A stretch of 64,000 bases of DNA from Nothopassalora personata (lineage: Eukaryota > Ascomycota > Dothideomycetes > Mycosphaerellales > Mycosphaerellaceae), in contig CM066298.1 in NCBI GenBank assembly GCA_033816765.1, forward strand, positions 930,001 through 994,000, read 5' to 3'. Below the pieces are notes generated by a model, which was not told the DNA's origin, searched no databases, and worked only from the letters and a program-made list of their open reading frames with translations. Shown one piece after another: positions 32,901 to 47,172 of the stretch. The number at the start of each line of letters is the position of its first letter. The first letter of the stretch is position 1. The translations under genes and the position numbers were made by a program.

Positions 32901-34874
32901 GGGGAGTATAGGATAGAAGATTTACGTCTACTATTTAGAGACACATCCCCCTAGCTCTAGGAACAGTCTCCTATAGAGCACACCTAGCTCTAGGAACAGT
33001 CTCCTATAGAGCACACCTAGCTCTAGGAACAATCTCCTATAGAGCATACCTAGCTCTAGGAACAATCCCCTATAGAGCATAAGCCTTAGACTTTATAGTC
33101 TAAAGAACTACACTAAGAAGACATAGCCCTAGCTATGTAAGAAGACCCTAATTAGGCTATAACACTATTCTACCCTGCCCTACACATTAGCAAGAGGAAG
33201 AGAGATAGGACTTATAAGCCTATAAAGACTAAATAAGCTAAGGTCTATCCTAAGCTAACTAGGAGAAGTTTAAGACAGAATAGATCCTATTATAATTATA
33301 GCAAACTTAAGAAAGTATTCGCTATAATAGCTATAGATAATATAAAGAAGGAGAAGCTTACAGATCCTACTACCATAACTAAAGCATTAAATAGACCTAA
33401 TAGAGCTAAATGGATTAGGGCAATTAGAAAGGAATTCAACTCCTTAGAAGACATAGAATATGTTATATAGATCCTATTATAGAAAGTCCCTAAGGGCAGG
33501 AAACTGCTTATAGGAAAATAGGTCCTACACTATAAGTATCTTCCTAATAGGTCTATTAAGAAGCGTAGAGCTAGATAGGTAGCAAAGGAGTTTACTTAAA
33601 AGTAAGGGACAGACTATATTAAAACCTTTGCTCCAACCCTAAGGCTACTAACAAGCAGGATTCTCCTAGCCCTATACACAGTTCTTAGCTAGAAGAGGAG
33701 ACAGATTAATGTTAAAACAGCATTTATAAACCCCAACATTAATAGACCTTTGTACATTAAACTACTAGAAGGGGCAGAACTTATTAAGAAAGATCTATCT
33801 AACAAAGTCCTAGAAATTAAGAAGGGACTATATAGATTAAAACAAGCTACAAACCTCTAGTACTATAATGCTAAGGAAGCTCTAGAAGAATTAGGCCTAA
33901 AGAGACTTAATTCTAATATATGTCTTTTTTAGGGGGAGAATCTTTTAGTTCTCCTATATATAGATGACTTTTAGATCTTTAGCGACAGTAATTAGAAGAT
34001 TAAGGGGTTTATTACTAGACTAAAGCACAAGTACTCTATTAAAACTGTTAACACCAACCTTTTCCTAGGCATGCAACTAAAGAGTGAAAAGAATAGAGAT
34101 CTCTATATCTCCTAAAAGCACTATACTTTAGAGAAAATTTAGAAACATAGCCTAGACTTAGCTAAAAGTGTTAAGTATCCCCTTAACCGCCTGTATAAAG
34201 CTTATAAAGAGCAATGCAACATATAGGATTACAATCTATTTAACACATTAATTAGGGAACTCTAGTACCTAGCTAACTAGACTAGGCTAGATATCTCCTA
34301 TATAATAAACTACTTAGCTAAATTCTTAGCTAATCCTTTAGCAGAACATATTGCTGTAGCAAAGCATGTTTAGAGATACATTGCTAGAACAATTAATAAG
34401 TACCTAATCTTTAGAAAAACATAATCCCTAAAGCTAGAGATCTATACAGACTCTAATTTCTCTAGAGATCTAATAGGTAGATCCACCTTAGGACTCCTAG
34501 TTAAAATGGCTAGAAGTCCTATTATCTAGAAATCCAACCTATAGAAGGAGATAGTGCTGTTAAGCACTAAAGCAGAGTATGTAGCCTTAACTAAATGCTA
34601 TAGGGAAGTAATATAGTTAAGAAATCTACTCTATAAAACCTAGAAAATAACTAACTATAAAGCTTAAGCCTTCAAGATCTTTGTAGACAACTAGTCTACT
34701 ATTAAGCTAGTTAGAGATTATACTAACTATAGAAGAACTAAGCATGTTAGACTAAGGAACCACTTTTGTAGACATGTTTATAAAGAAGGCTTAATTATAG
34801 TTAAGTATATTCCTACTGTATAGCAGCTTGTAGATTGGCTTATAAAGCTAAAGTTACTAAACTACATTCTCTAA
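29990..34874 (+). pseudogene. Copia-1 gag-pol polyprotein
   Basis: One frame (30168 and 33957 are in phase), interrupted by TAG/TAA, ending TAA at 34872-34874. Gag: FQVQKSMLISALLEKDL near 30150, where TAG codons fill Trp/Gln places. A zinc knuckle CIQCLHKHTNANY near 30898 has its last Cys turned to Tyr. A degraded protease region follows. Integrase: HQRLRHIRSILL and FLDSSREFNN. RT: RQINVKTAFINPNINRPLY and KGLYRLKQATNLQYY, with the catalytic LLYIDDFQIFS at about 33954. RNaseH: IYTDSNFSRDLIGRSTLGLL and STKAEYVALTKCYRE. The order integrase before RT is that of Ty1/copia. Gag's start upstream of 30168 is uncertain. Confidence 0.88.
32951..33082 (+). repeat. Four tandem 33 bp units in copia-1
   Basis: CTAGCTCTAGGAACAGTCTC begins each unit; starts at 32951, 32984, 33017 and 33050. 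33 bp keeps the frame, giving an 11-residue Gln-rich repeat in the linker between integrase and RT. Confidence 0.9.
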
Positions 34875-36045
34875 GGGAGGCTTCTAGAGACTAACTACAC
34901 TTTTATTTGTACATAGCAAGACCTTTATTTGTTTACAAGTATTTATAAAGCAATATCTCATTTGTTTAGAGACAGTAGAGGAAAGCTTTTATTTATTAGC
35001 CTTAAGGGCTAGATTTATTTAGGGTATCGCATATCTTGCTATACTTATATAACTAGACTGTAGAGAGGCCTGCTTTAGAAGCGCCTTTTAAGGCAAGATC
35101 TAGTTCATTATTATAGACTCTAATTTAGGGGAGCTATAGTATTAAAACAAAAGGAAATAGAGAAGTAGACCGCCCTTGCTTATAACGGCTATTTTATCCT
35201 TTAGCCCTAACTAAATCACTAAGACCTAATATAAGTACACTATCTAGACTACTACTTGCTACTAAAACTACTAGAGCCTCTAGAACCCCTCTTATAGGAA
35301 GTCGAGTTTAATATAGCACCCTCCTAAAAGTTATTATTAGTGCTTAAGCGCTATAGGAACTAACGAATTAAGGTGGTGACCTTATCCTAAGAGAGGGAGT
35401 TAGAGAATAGGAGGCGAAGCTCTAGGAGGACAGTTCTAGAACTATTACTAGGAGCCCTAGGGATACTTAGGCGCTAGTCTACATCGCTAGGAATAAGCTA
35501 GGTAGGTAGCATCTAAAGACTATATCTAGAGGTACTTATACTAGGAGAGTATAGAACTGGAGATAGGAAGCCCTTACGTAGAGGACTACTACGCATAGTA
35601 GGAGGAGATCGACTATACTATGCACTACCCTAGAATGCAGCACTAGCGGAGCGAGTATAACCTACACTAGGCTACTAGTAGGCTCTAGATTTACTAGCGG
35701 CACTCTACTATAGGGTCCGTAGAGAGAAGAAGCTACACTTGTCGTAATGATTATTAAGAGCGTAGTTAGTATAGTAGCCCTTAAACTATCCTAGAATAGT
35801 GTAGTAGCTAGAAAAGGGAAGGTTAGATCTCTCCTTATAGCGGTTGCAGGCGCTGCCGAAGTGCTAAATAAGATAGTCTATAGCGGAAGCCTATAAGGTA
35901 GGAAGGTAGTTCTAACTACTATTAAGGTTTATAGTAATAGTATTAGAAATACGACCTTAAGGGTCGACTATTATATAATTAAAATCCTAGGCAGCCGCGT
36001 TAATCTAACCCTAGTTCGGTAGATTAGTAATACTACCCTTAGTAG
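34875..36045. other. Unassigned RIP-mutated DNA after the copia polyprotein
   Basis: Follows the copia stop codon and ends at the gypsy-A2 LTR. A frame continuing from the polyprotein is open apart from TAG/TAA to about 35750, but no motif was recognised and TGA is depleted anyway. It may be an extra 3' segment of this copia family or another decayed repeat. Confidence 0.4.
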
Positions 36046-36418
36046 TAATGTCTACTAACCACCCTATGTAGGCCTGTCCGAGTTGTAGTGGTATGAAGCG
36101 GCGCTTATGTAAGTAGAGGTATTTGCCGGTCCCGGGACCGTGAAATCAGGTCACGTGACGAGTAGCGTAGTAGCTAGATAAAACAAGAGGATTAGCGGAC
36201 CTAAACCCCTATACCCTCTACTCGAGAGGTATAAATTGAATTGTTGCCTTAATGCTACGCTTACAATACTCAACTACGTAGTATATATCTTAACAGCTAT
36301 ACTAGGTCCCGCTAGCTTACCTAAATGTCTAATTAAACCTAAATGAAATTGGGGTAAGTTAGACCTAAGGGACCCTCCCTCTAAACCTAAGGTTAACATA
36401 ACTAATTAGTCGTTAATA
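36046..36418 (-). repeat. Gypsy-A2 3' LTR
   Basis: Plus strand TAATGTCTAC...CGTTAATA. Contains GGTCCCGGGACC (36128-36139) and GTCACGTGAC (36150-36159). It lacks the 25 bp duplication seen in the 3' LTRs of A1 and A3. Confidence 0.88.
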
Positions 36419-39400
36419 TATCCTCCCCTATTACGAACCTATCCTTAGGTTCTAAAGTAGTAAGCCCGGGCATTATAGGTAGCTTAGTTAGTCGCTATAA
36501 GCTAAGGTAGTCTTATAGTAGCATAGTAGCTCACCCTACTATTTAGCTTAACATATAAGATGTTAGGCAGTCCTAGGGCCTACTAGCGACAGTTTGTAAA
36601 GATCGAAAGGATTCTTCTAATAGAGACCGTAATAATAACGTTAATAACCGCGACTCGTATCCGTCGCACTACACTAACGCATACTACGAAACTAGCGAGG
36701 GAATGGATAGCTATGTTAGCATTAATCGAGCGGGCTAGATAGTCGAATAACGTAAACGCTACTTATAAGATAAGTGAGCGTTAGTACTAGTAACCTAATA
36801 AATCTAAAGACGAGTCTACCGCGTGGCTAGAAGGTGAGTTAAGGGAAGATAAGTAACTATAAGAAACAAGTAAGATCTAAGGACTAGAAGCACCTGTACC
36901 CGAAGCATTAGAACTAGAACTAGAACTAGAATTAGAACTAGAATCCTATAGGCTATAGCTGTAGCCGGAAATTAACTAGAAACTAGGAGCCTATAAACCC
37001 GTACTAACTACTTAGTTCTACTTATTCTTACATAACTCCTTTGTCTAGACCCACTCGTTATCGTAGCTAACACTAGTCTTACTAGACGCGTCCCTAAGTA
37101 GCTAGCTAGTAAAGTTCCTATAGTAGTTACGGAAGAAGCTCTCATTACGCCCTTCGCTTATAAAGCACATCTACTCGAGAGTAGTAACTAAGCTAAGCTG
37201 CTTGTCTATTAATTTCATAGCTCGGACGCGCTAATTATGCATCTTCTTATAGAAGAGCTCCGAGTCTAGGCGGACCGTAGCATTAAGCTACCTTCTAGCA
37301 TTAAGGATAACTTCGTTATCGTTCTAAGACTTTAAACCCGCTAGGGTATCGGATAGAGGGCTAATGCTACTAAGGTATACGGCCGTAGGAAAAGAATAGC
37401 CGGGTACTAGGCGTCGATACTTAAACCCTATAGCGCTCTTACTTAGCGTCTTAAAGTCACGATAGAGGTCTATTACCTAGTGCATGCTCTAGCTTCGCTA
37501 GAGTTTAAGATAGTTATCGTCGCGGATCTCGATAAAGTAAGGGTTAATCTAACGTAGTGTCCTCTTATGTGCGGCCTGCCTTATTGGAACGCCTATAGTA
37601 GTTACCCGCATTTGCCTAGCGCTTAGGTCCTCTCTAATCTAGCTAATGCTGTTCTTACTTAGGTAATTTTAGACCCTAACCGAGAAGAAACGCTTAAATC
37701 GGCCGTCTTCTATACAGTTATTAATCTAGCATTACTAGATGAACTCTCTAGTATTCCCTTTCTTATAAAAACCGTATAAAAACTCCGGCCCACTAGTGCC
37801 CTCTAAGTTAAGAGAGTATAGCATGTTAAGCCGGTTACTAGTCTAGTAGTTTTCAATTTCGAGGTTTAAGTCGACCCTAGTATACTACACTATAGTGTTC
37901 GCGTCACCCCCCTAATGAGCCCTATTAAAGCTAAAAATCGTAGGCCTAGGGAAGGAGATAAACCGAGTGTAGTGCTAAGGGTATAGCGCTACTTATAAGA
38001 GCTATAGCCCGGGGTCTTATTGCATAATCTATTAGCTTAGAGAATACTACATGTTCTAGTAGACGCCGCCGTTACTAACCTTATTTAATTCTCGTAGGTG
38101 CTATCGGTACACGTCGAATTCTCGACTTATTATTTCTCTAACTAATTTAACCCGCGGTGCTAGTTTAGCGTTATTATACTAGTATAGCATGTTGCTATTA
38201 ATGTAGGTACCGGTGCTATTAAGATCGGCTTAGTTAGCTTCATTAATGCCGAATTTGTCGAGGATCTAGTTATAGTTAGCATACGTAACGATGCTACTCG
38301 TAGTACCGACTTTACCTCGAACACAGAGGTAGCTAAGCGGGTTAACAGTCTTCTAACTACGCTTATTAGGGCGAAACCACGACCTATTCTTCACCTTAAT
38401 AGCTAAAAAACTCTTGCCTTTAAAGAGCTAGTCTTAGACCTTAAGCGCGCGCTTACATAGGGTATTAGCGGTAATACCGGGATTCGTAACGAAGTAGAGG
38501 GCCTTATAGTAGAAATCTCGAACATACTAATCGTACATTATAGCGCTAACCTTACTATCCCTCTTAAGAACGTCCGAGATAGTATATTCGAGCATCTTAA
38601 GGCCCGCTATCCGGTACTTAGGTAGCTAGTTAATACTATCTATATTAATCGAGTTTCTAAACTTAATGCTATAGTACCGCTTATTATAGGTGCAGTTAGC
38701 GCGCTTAATCCGGAGGGCCTCGTCTTCTTATAGGATCTAATCCTTAAAGACTAATATATCCCTAATTATAGCCGAAGGTAACATAGTAAGTATCGGATTA
38801 CTATTCTCAGTTAGGGCCGGAGTAGATCGTAGGGTGCTAACCGGTATACCTAGCGGACTGCCTTCGCGTATAGGAGCGCCGTCTAGCGTTCGGTTAGGCG
38901 AGGATCGAGTAGGCGTAGTTATACCCTTACCTATACTCTCGCCTATACGGAGCTGCTTAAGTCGACTCGACTTACGACCGCCTCTCGATAGGACTGTAGG
39001 CTAGGTAGAAGCTAGTAGTGGAGTTAGCGTAGTACTCTTTACACGTCCTTTACCTTTACTACCCGGTAGTAGCTAACGTAGCTAAGGCTATTACTAGCTA
39101 GATAGTCTAGGTTAATCTATACTATCCTCCGGGGACGCGGACTTCTTAGTAATAGTACCTTCTATAAAGTATAGAAGGCTATCCTTATAGACGGCTAGGC
39201 GGTGTCTTCTAATAATCTCCCTACTCTTAGCCGATTGCGGATTAATGCTACGTACTTTAGCCTCCCTATCGTACCGGGTAAGATTACTAGGCTCTAGAAT
39301 TCGCTTACGATCTATACCCTTACGGCCGATCCTTATACGCTAGATCAATGCCCTCTAAATTCTACTAATAGCCCTACTGTAGTCTAGGTACTTATTAATA

Positions 39401-39934
39401 AAGGCCGTGAACTAGCGGCGCCCGCTGTTAGTACTATAAAGCTCGGAGATAACGCGTCGATTAAGAATCTTATTGTCTATCTACTATAGCTAGTAGCGGG
39501 TAAGCGTAGCTCAAAGAGTCTTCTCTCGGTTACGAATCTCTAAACCGGTCTTACGAATCTTACCGACGATAGGAAATAAGATATCGAGCTTCTTATTACT
39601 AAGGAATTTATCCTAGTAGCTCTTGCCTATGCCGCTCTCAACTTCCTCGAAAAACAGGTTAACCTAGACGGAGTAGTCTTCGAACACCTTCTCGAAGCCC
39701 TTATAGAAGTCCTTTAATACCTCAACCCGCTTCTAAGGACTAAGCTCTCGGAACATAACATTAGCGGCGGACTTCGGCGTATTCGTATTAGTAAGGACAT
39801 GCTTAACGTTGTCCGGTAGGCGAAGGGACTCGAACAAGGTCTAAGGTAGGCGGGTAAGCCTAGTAATAGTACTAGTAAGCGCTATACTCGAGCTAGCCGG
39901 GCGTAACGATAGACTAGCTAAAGCTATAATAACT
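36419..39934 (-). pseudogene. Gypsy-A2 ORF3
   Basis: Same frame and motifs as ORF3 of A1 on the opposite strand, with its own set of TAG/TAA codons in the C-terminal two thirds. The Ser repeat is short (36905-36951, about three units). From about 39410 upstream it matches A3 exactly wherever compared. Confidence 0.7.
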
Positions 39935-40376
39935 AGGATTCGCTATTAGTAAGATCGTAAGAGCTAGCTATCTCGTAGTGCTACTCTAGAGTGTTAGTAA
40001 ACTTTAAAAGCTTAGTGTCGGGGTAGGGGCTTTAAAGAAGGTTAAGGTCGTAAAGAGAGAGAGGCTAAAGAACCGTCTAATGTGTATAGTAGTAGTAGAT
40101 GGATGTATTAGGGGTTAGTTATCGGTAAGGATGTGCTAGTGTTTAAAGAAAAGAGGGGAAGTAGTAGGTAGAGAGCTGCGCTTAAGTATGCCTCTTAACG
40201 TATGTCCCTATAACCGTTATAAGGCAGCAGCGCCGAGACCGGTCTTATAAGTAGTAAGAGCAGTGCTATTAAGGTTATACTAAAGGTCCGATAACCCTAC
40301 ATATAACGGAAAACCAGTGCTAGTGACCACCTAGGTAAGCATTCGGTAGGGGCATGCTACGCTATTACGTAATCCG

Positions 40377-40402
40377 ATTTACCGGTCCCGGGACCGGTAA
40401 AT
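40377..40402. promoter_or_regulatory. Pol/ORF3 palindrome of gypsy-A2
   Basis: Perfect 26 bp palindrome, half-site ATTTACCGGTCCC, in the same relative place as in A1 and A3. Confidence 0.8.
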
Positions 40403-40477
40403 GTAACTCTACTAACTGAGGTCTAACTAAGGTAAGAACACCCTATAAAGTGAAGTCTAGATAACCGAATCGGCTTA

Positions 40478-43400
40478 ATAAACTAAAGGGCATGTGCAAT
40501 ACATGCCTAAGGGAAGTAAACTCCGTACGCCATTACTAACTAATTAGTTCTTAGCCTCGATCCTACTAAACTGTGAAATTTCGGCTATAGAAAGGTTATA
40601 AGGCCTAACCTATAGCTTCTTGGATTCCGGTTCAGGATACGATCCCCTTTTGTTAACTCCTATAGGTAGTATGTCTTCGTCGGCGATAGGCTCGATCTCG
40701 TTCGAATTACTGCTATCTTTGCTATTAGCGACGCTATTAGCGACTTCTCCCTCCCCTATTACGAGATCGATCCTATTATCTAGGCCTAGTACTCCTATGT
40801 TATCTGGGCGAAGCTCTAGAACTAGCTTAAGGTTTTCTCGTGCCTAAACACCCTTTATTAGCGTACTATTAAGTTCCTTAAGAATATAGGTACTAAATTC
40901 CCTAGAGACACTAGACACCCGATATAGACCTTGCTATCGGTAACCGATCTTGCGTAAGAAGTTATCCTTATATAGCTTGTCGAATCTTATAACAAGGTCG
41001 CCCTTCTAGAAACTAATAAAGTTAACGTTCCGGTGAGAATTAAAGTAGTCCTTACTAAGTTCTCTTAGTCGCTTCCTTCGAGTATATAGCTCTTCTAAAC
41101 TAAGGTCTCGAGCCTAGAGTTAACGCGCACGTATAGTAAGTAGGTCCTTAGTCGTTCTTACCGATCCCTATTAGTAATTCGCCTACGTCCGGTACTTAAC
41201 CTCAATTAGTAGAATCGTGCGATAGCTATATAGGACCTAAGCTAGCGTTATTCTAGTAGTACGACAGGTCGTGGTCCTATTAGCCCATAACATAGCGGGT
41301 ACCTATTACTCCTATCCGCGGTATGTGTTCCTTATAAGCTTTACTCACGCTATAAGAATCGGACGGTGCCTAACCTCGACCGGAGTATTAGACTACGGAT
41401 AGTACGGTAATATTCGAATACTTCGGACACTAAGTCCTACGAGCAACCGCTTAACCTTAGCCGTATAAACCGTAGCGTTATTAAGCATAATTTCAGCATA
41501 GTAGCCGTACCTATAGAAGACATCTTCGTATAGAAACTTAGTAACCGTCTTAGAGCTAGGAGGTGCCCTTATTACTCTAGCCTCGATCTAGTTGCTAAGT
41601 GCTTCGCGCGCAACTAGGAGGTATCTATTTTTATGCACCTAGACGGGGTCCGAGTACTACTTCTCACTAATGACCTAAGGGCTCGATAAGTGAAGCTTAC
41701 TAGCGCGCTAGTTACCTTCGCGAAACCTATAAAGAGTATAACTTCAAACCTACGTAGAGACATCGGCGAAGCACCCGTTCTAGTAATACCGATCGGAAAT
41801 AAGGTTATACACGACCTTAGCGCTACGATAACCGTGTCTTTTATAGCATTCTATAACGATCTCCTTCTAAGCCTTATTATCGTTAATTATAAGTTATAAC
41901 GGTGCTCCTCGGCGCTTCTAGAAGAATAGCAATTAGTCTCGGATAAAGAAGTTAACGCTCTTCTTTACTAGCCGCCGGTACTTAGTACGGGTCACACTAT
42001 CGGGTCGGGTCCTAGTTTCTATAACCTAAGTAAGCTATTAAGAGCCCTTAGAATATTAGTCCCCGAGATGTCGTGCTTTCTAGATTTTAACTGGATGTGT
42101 GTCGATAGGCTCTAGGTACCTAAACAGCTTATTATTAATTATCTAGTTAACTTCGTCTTCGTTAGCTTCCCTAGGTTCCTAAGGTGTAGAGGGCCTACGA
42201 GATAGGGCATCTAGGCTAGTGTATCTAGTCCCCGTAACGTGCTTTACCTCGAACGTAAATAACCTAATCTATGCGACCTACCGGGCTATTGCCGAGTTCG
42301 GCAGGTCCGAAGCCGGCCGGTTAAGCTACTATATAAGTGTCTTAGCATTAACCTTAAGGACAAAATTAACGCTAGTAATATATCTCTAGATCTTCTTAAG
42401 CCCCTTAAGGACCCTAAGGCATTCCCGCTTACTAGTATTATATCTAGATTCTAACGCGTTCTAGATTCCACTCTTATACCGCACCGGGTAACGCCGTCGG
42501 GTACTGTCCATTAATTCTTAAGAAACGATACATCCCTATCTAGTGCCGCTAGTATTAACTAAGATAAAGATGGACCTAGCACTAGGTGAGTAGTAGAGGG
42601 TAACTAAGGCTAGAGCCTATATAAGATATCTAGCAACCTCTTCTTTTAAGAACTGCTTATTTTCTATCTAGGTGAACTCGGCGTCCTTCTTTAGCAGTTT
42701 ATACATTAGTCGAGCGATAATAACGAACTAGGGAATCTATACCCGGAAGTACACATATAGCCCTATATAGGTGCGGACCTCCTTAATATAGGTAGGCGTA
42801 GGCTAATCTAGGATCTTGGCTACAACCTTTAGGTTAGGATAGCGACTATCCGGGCTAGTAACGTACCTAACAATCTTAAGCTTTTCGTATAACTATTGGG
42901 ATTTGCCTCTAGTAACTACCGTACTAGCTCTCTCTAGGTTAGTAAGAACTAGATCTAGGGAAACGATGTGCTTAACGACCTATCTCCTTAACCTAGGCTC
43001 TACTTCTACGTTCCTATAGTCCTTAGTTAGTCCCTTAATACCGATATTATCGAGGAACGGCTTCGCTCGATGCGAGATATAATTAAGTAGAATTTTTGTT
43101 ACCGTACGCACGAACTAAGTAACTAAATTAGTAGCTCCTTAAGGTAGAGTCGTGTTACGTACTAGGCTAAGAGGGGTTATGAAGGCTATTAAGTCCCGGT
43201 AGGACTTATCTAAAGTGATCTAATTATAACCTAAAAACAGGTCTATAAGTAAAGCGACTCGGCACCCGGCAAAATCCTCTAAGAAGCTATCCGTGTCCGG
43301 TGGAATGTTAGCATCGCGTATAGTAACCTTATTTAGGAGTATAGCTAAGTTAATTAACCGATATGGCACATCGCTTCTAGAGGCATTAACCTTCTTTACG

Positions 43401-44099
43401 ACTAGGAACTAGCTATTGGAATATGCCCCTTATAAGTATTCTAGGATGTTATTCTTAATCCGGGCTCTAATTATGCGCTTAACAATTGCCCTAAGACTTA
43501 GGTGTAACCGGATAGGGCGTACCTACCATAGCCTATAAGGGACCGTGTTAATCTTCTAAGGTGGTATAACGTCGTGCCTAATTTGCCTTATATAACTAAA
43601 ATCCTAAGTAAGGACTGCCTCCCGGTTATAGAGCATCTTATCGAATAAGGCCCGCTTTATTAGCAATAGCTTAATACTAACCTTAATTAAGGTAAGTCGT
43701 TCTAGCGTAATCCGGCTACCTCGCTTAATACTTGAGAATTTCTTAGTTAAGTACTTCCTATCGAACGGTCCTTGTCCTTTAGGCATCTTAGATTCTAGGT
43801 ACAGTGCCCTACGCTTCTATTCTATATCTCCCTTAACTCGTGATTCTAGGCGTTCGTAAACGCTCGCGTCTACTAGCTTCTTCTTGTCCGCCTTACGCTT
43901 ATACATCGTAAAGACCTACGGCATCCTAATATTAGCTATATTTTAGCCTACTTATTACTTCCGTACCTAAGTATTTAATATAGATTGCCTTAGGATCTCG
44001 GAGGGCTAATCCCCTTAAACTAAATAAACGTTAGTAATAGAATCTCCCTCGAACGCGCCTATTCCAATTTCTATAACTCGTTCCTTTATTCTAGTACTC
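40478..44099 (-). pseudogene. Gypsy-A2 RT-RNaseH-integrase
   Basis: Minus-strand counterpart of the A1 pol block. Includes an uninterrupted 60-codon stretch (MPKGQGPFDRKYL..., start 43786) shared with A1 and A3. The FLDN substitution in RT and the integrase changes are the same as in A1. Confidence 0.82.
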
Positions 44100-44234
44100 C
44101 TAAGCAATCCTAATAAGTGAGCTAAATGGTTACTAGGCGTTAGAGCCTTGCTGGGTTCCTATAGATGCGTCGTGTCGTCCTATAGATGCGTCGTGTCGTA
44201 GTCGTATCCGTTTTCCTTACTATAGCTATTTACC

Positions 44235-44246
44235 GGTCCCGGGACT
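44235..44246. promoter_or_regulatory. Gag/pol palindrome of gypsy-A2 (decayed form)
   Basis: GGTCCCGGGACT with ATTTACC on its left and AGCAAAT on its right; inverted equivalent of 12394-12405, with the same one-sided decay. Confidence 0.55.
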
Positions 44247-44316
44247 AGCAAATCAAAGTCCGAGGTTTCTCCGAGATAGTGCGAGAACCTTAACGATTTT
44301 ATTAAATCCGGCTTTA

Positions 44317-47172
44317 GCAAGTCGGTAGGTTAAGCGCCGTAACTTAACCTACCCTTCCATTTCCCGACGCTTTTAACAGTTCTTAAAGGGTCTTATACCT
44401 GTCCGAGCTAACTAGGGTAGTAAACATAACACTTTTACCTTTGCGGCTAGTAATAGTCCCCTCCTATAAACTATTATCGCAGTTACGGGCAGTGAGTTGC
44501 ACCTTACGGGCCTACGGACGTCCTAGGATTATTAGTGAGTTTAGATCCGAGGAGATAAATATGTCTATTTAGTAGTAAACCCTAAATATCTAAACATCCA
44601 AATTGCCTACAACACCTTTAAACTAGGCCCGCCCTCTAGCACCTCGAAAGGTAAGCTAAGTACTCGACATTACCGGTAATCTAAATCTATAAGCGTTCCT
44701 CTAGCCGATAATATTCACCTCGGAACCCTCGTTAATTAGGTACCTAATCTAGTTCTTATTTATCCCGAACTCCGCTACTACCTAAGGACTAGGGACTATA
44801 GTAAAGTTGTTAAGGACACTAGAGAGCCCGATTTTCTTAACGTCCTTATAGAGCTTAGTAGTAGGGACCGCTCCTTTAGAGTAAAGCATAGTTAAATACA
44901 CTCCGATATACTAGGCATAACTATCTTCGCGGAAGACCTCCTTATTATACTTAGGTTCATCTTTATAGGTAACTACTTGTCTAGTGCGAACCTTAGGGTC
45001 CTTTCCTATAAGGCGTCGTACTATAGCGAGCTTCTCCTAAAGAGCGGGGGTGTTAGTAACGCGACCGAAGAGGGTAGCCTCGAACTAGCGACTATATCGA
45101 AACTAATCTTAGGCGTTCACATTAGGAAACGTTGTCTAGAGGATCTAATTAATCTAGTAGATAATACCCTCTTCCTTTATAACCGGGCTATCACTAGCTA
45201 AACTATATTGTCGGACGTAGTTATTAATCCTTACAGTCTTAGCATTCTACATACGCTTCCTTTATGCGAAGGGGGCGTTTACGGGACTAATAGGCATATC
45301 CTTAGGCAGTCCTTTATTAGCATCGTTCCCTAATCTATTTACTTAGGCATTATTTCCCCTTCCTAGGGTTACCCCGGATTTAGCTAATAATTAAGTTTCG
45401 CTTATTTAAGTACTAACTTCGTTAATCATTTTAACCTCCTACTACTTAATCTTAGCTTACCGGATCTCCTATTCCAATTGTAGGCGAACTTTCTTAGTAG
45501 CCTTAGCTCGGGCTCGTAGATCCTAGGCTAAGGACCGGGTCCTCGGGTACGGATTCTTTAGAATACCTACGTGTGCCTTCCCTTTCACTTTGTTAGACTA
45601 TATAGGATAGGTAGATACCTCGTTAAGCTCGCCTAAGTCGACCGCCTACTCCACTTTACTTTCTCCGAATAAGACCTAATATATACTAGTAGCCTTCTCT
45701 ATTTAGCTAGACCGTACGTCCTAAGGGCTATACTCTATTAAATGCCTAAAGTTAGGTGGGGGCTTACAATAATTAGGAGGCGTGACCTTTATTACCCTAG
45801 TGTAGTCCCTACCTATCTATTGCTTACGTAGTATAGAAATCTCATACTAGTTGTTAAACTCGATCGGCCTATAATGTTCTTTGAGTAGAGGGAGTATGTA
45901 GAGTAGTTTCGGTTTACTATAGTCCCTCCGAAAGTTGAACTTAGTAGGACGCGGATCGCCTTCTTTCCCTAGATACTACTAGTTATTCGGGGCGAGGTGT
46001 ACGTAGCCCCGGGATATTAAGGACCTTATCGCCCTACAATTACTAGCCTAGTGCTTCGAACTACTACAGTTGTAGTAATAGCTATCTATCGCTTTGAACT
46101 GTTCGCGATTCTACGATAGGGGACGCTGCATTACGTAAACCTATAGTTTAGCGTCTAGGTCGTGCCTCTCCGGTTATATAGAGCGTTAATTCTCGCTCGG
46201 GTAGAAGGTACCCGCGTCCGCGACGCGACCGCGCTAGTATATACGTATACTTATCTTAGCTACCTTCTAAATTAGGTTATTATTAATAATAGTTCTAAAG
46301 GTAGCCTTCTTAAGCGTATTAATCTTAGGCTTAAGGCGCGGCATTTACTTTACGACTAAGCGGTATAGCTAAGGTAAAGTAAGAGGGAAATCTATATATA
46401 TAGCTTTCTATCCCTCCTTACTATCTACGATGCTAGTAGCTTTATCGAGAATCCTCTAAAAGTCCCTAAACTTCTTAGGTTACTTTAGGTAAAGCCCGTA
46501 AGCCTTATAGACCGCTTTCGCGACCGCCTCTAGCAATCCCTAAAGGAGAAGGCGACTCCGGGAGCTATTATCTAAATCCTTAGGTTTAATTAGGTCACTT
46601 AAGGATACAAATAGGCGGATGAATTCCTTTATATCTTGTTCTTTAGGCCTCTTGCCTTACTACGCCCTAACAATCTCCTTAAGATATTCCCGACTCCCTA
46701 ACATCGAGTAGGCGTTAAACCTTAAGAACTCTAATAAGAACGCCCTCCTAAAACGTGCCTTATTAGTAAGCTACCTAGGCAGCCTTATAACTACGCGCCG
46801 GATAGTAGTTTCGCAATTGCGCTTAAACCTACCCTAGAAATTATCCTTCTTAATAGATGCCCGAGGCGGATACTAGTCTATTAGGTCGCTAAACCGCTCC
46901 TAGAACTTAGTAGCATTAGTGCTATTAAAGAACGGATTCTTAGCACCTCCTAGAGGTGGAAAGCGAGGGCTAGCGTTTTCTATTACTACTGCCAATCGTC
47001 TAAAGAGGGCAGTTATAGTATCTATTCTCATTGTGCTATTTGTTCCTACACCTATACCTAATTTAGCGGCGCTGGTTCCGCTTCTCCCTTCTTTACTAGA
47101 TTTAGGTGTTTCCCCTTCCTCCGATTCCTCTATCCCCTTATAAGGGATAGAATCCCTATAGACCCCTTCCAT
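44317..47172 (-). pseudogene. Gypsy-A2 gag-protease
   Basis: ATG at 47172 (minus) with 90 open codons, then TAG/TAA-interrupted. In the first 70 codons it differs from A3 at about eight residues, whereas beyond that the two copies match. Same INEGSEVN protease motif as A1. Confidence 0.8.
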
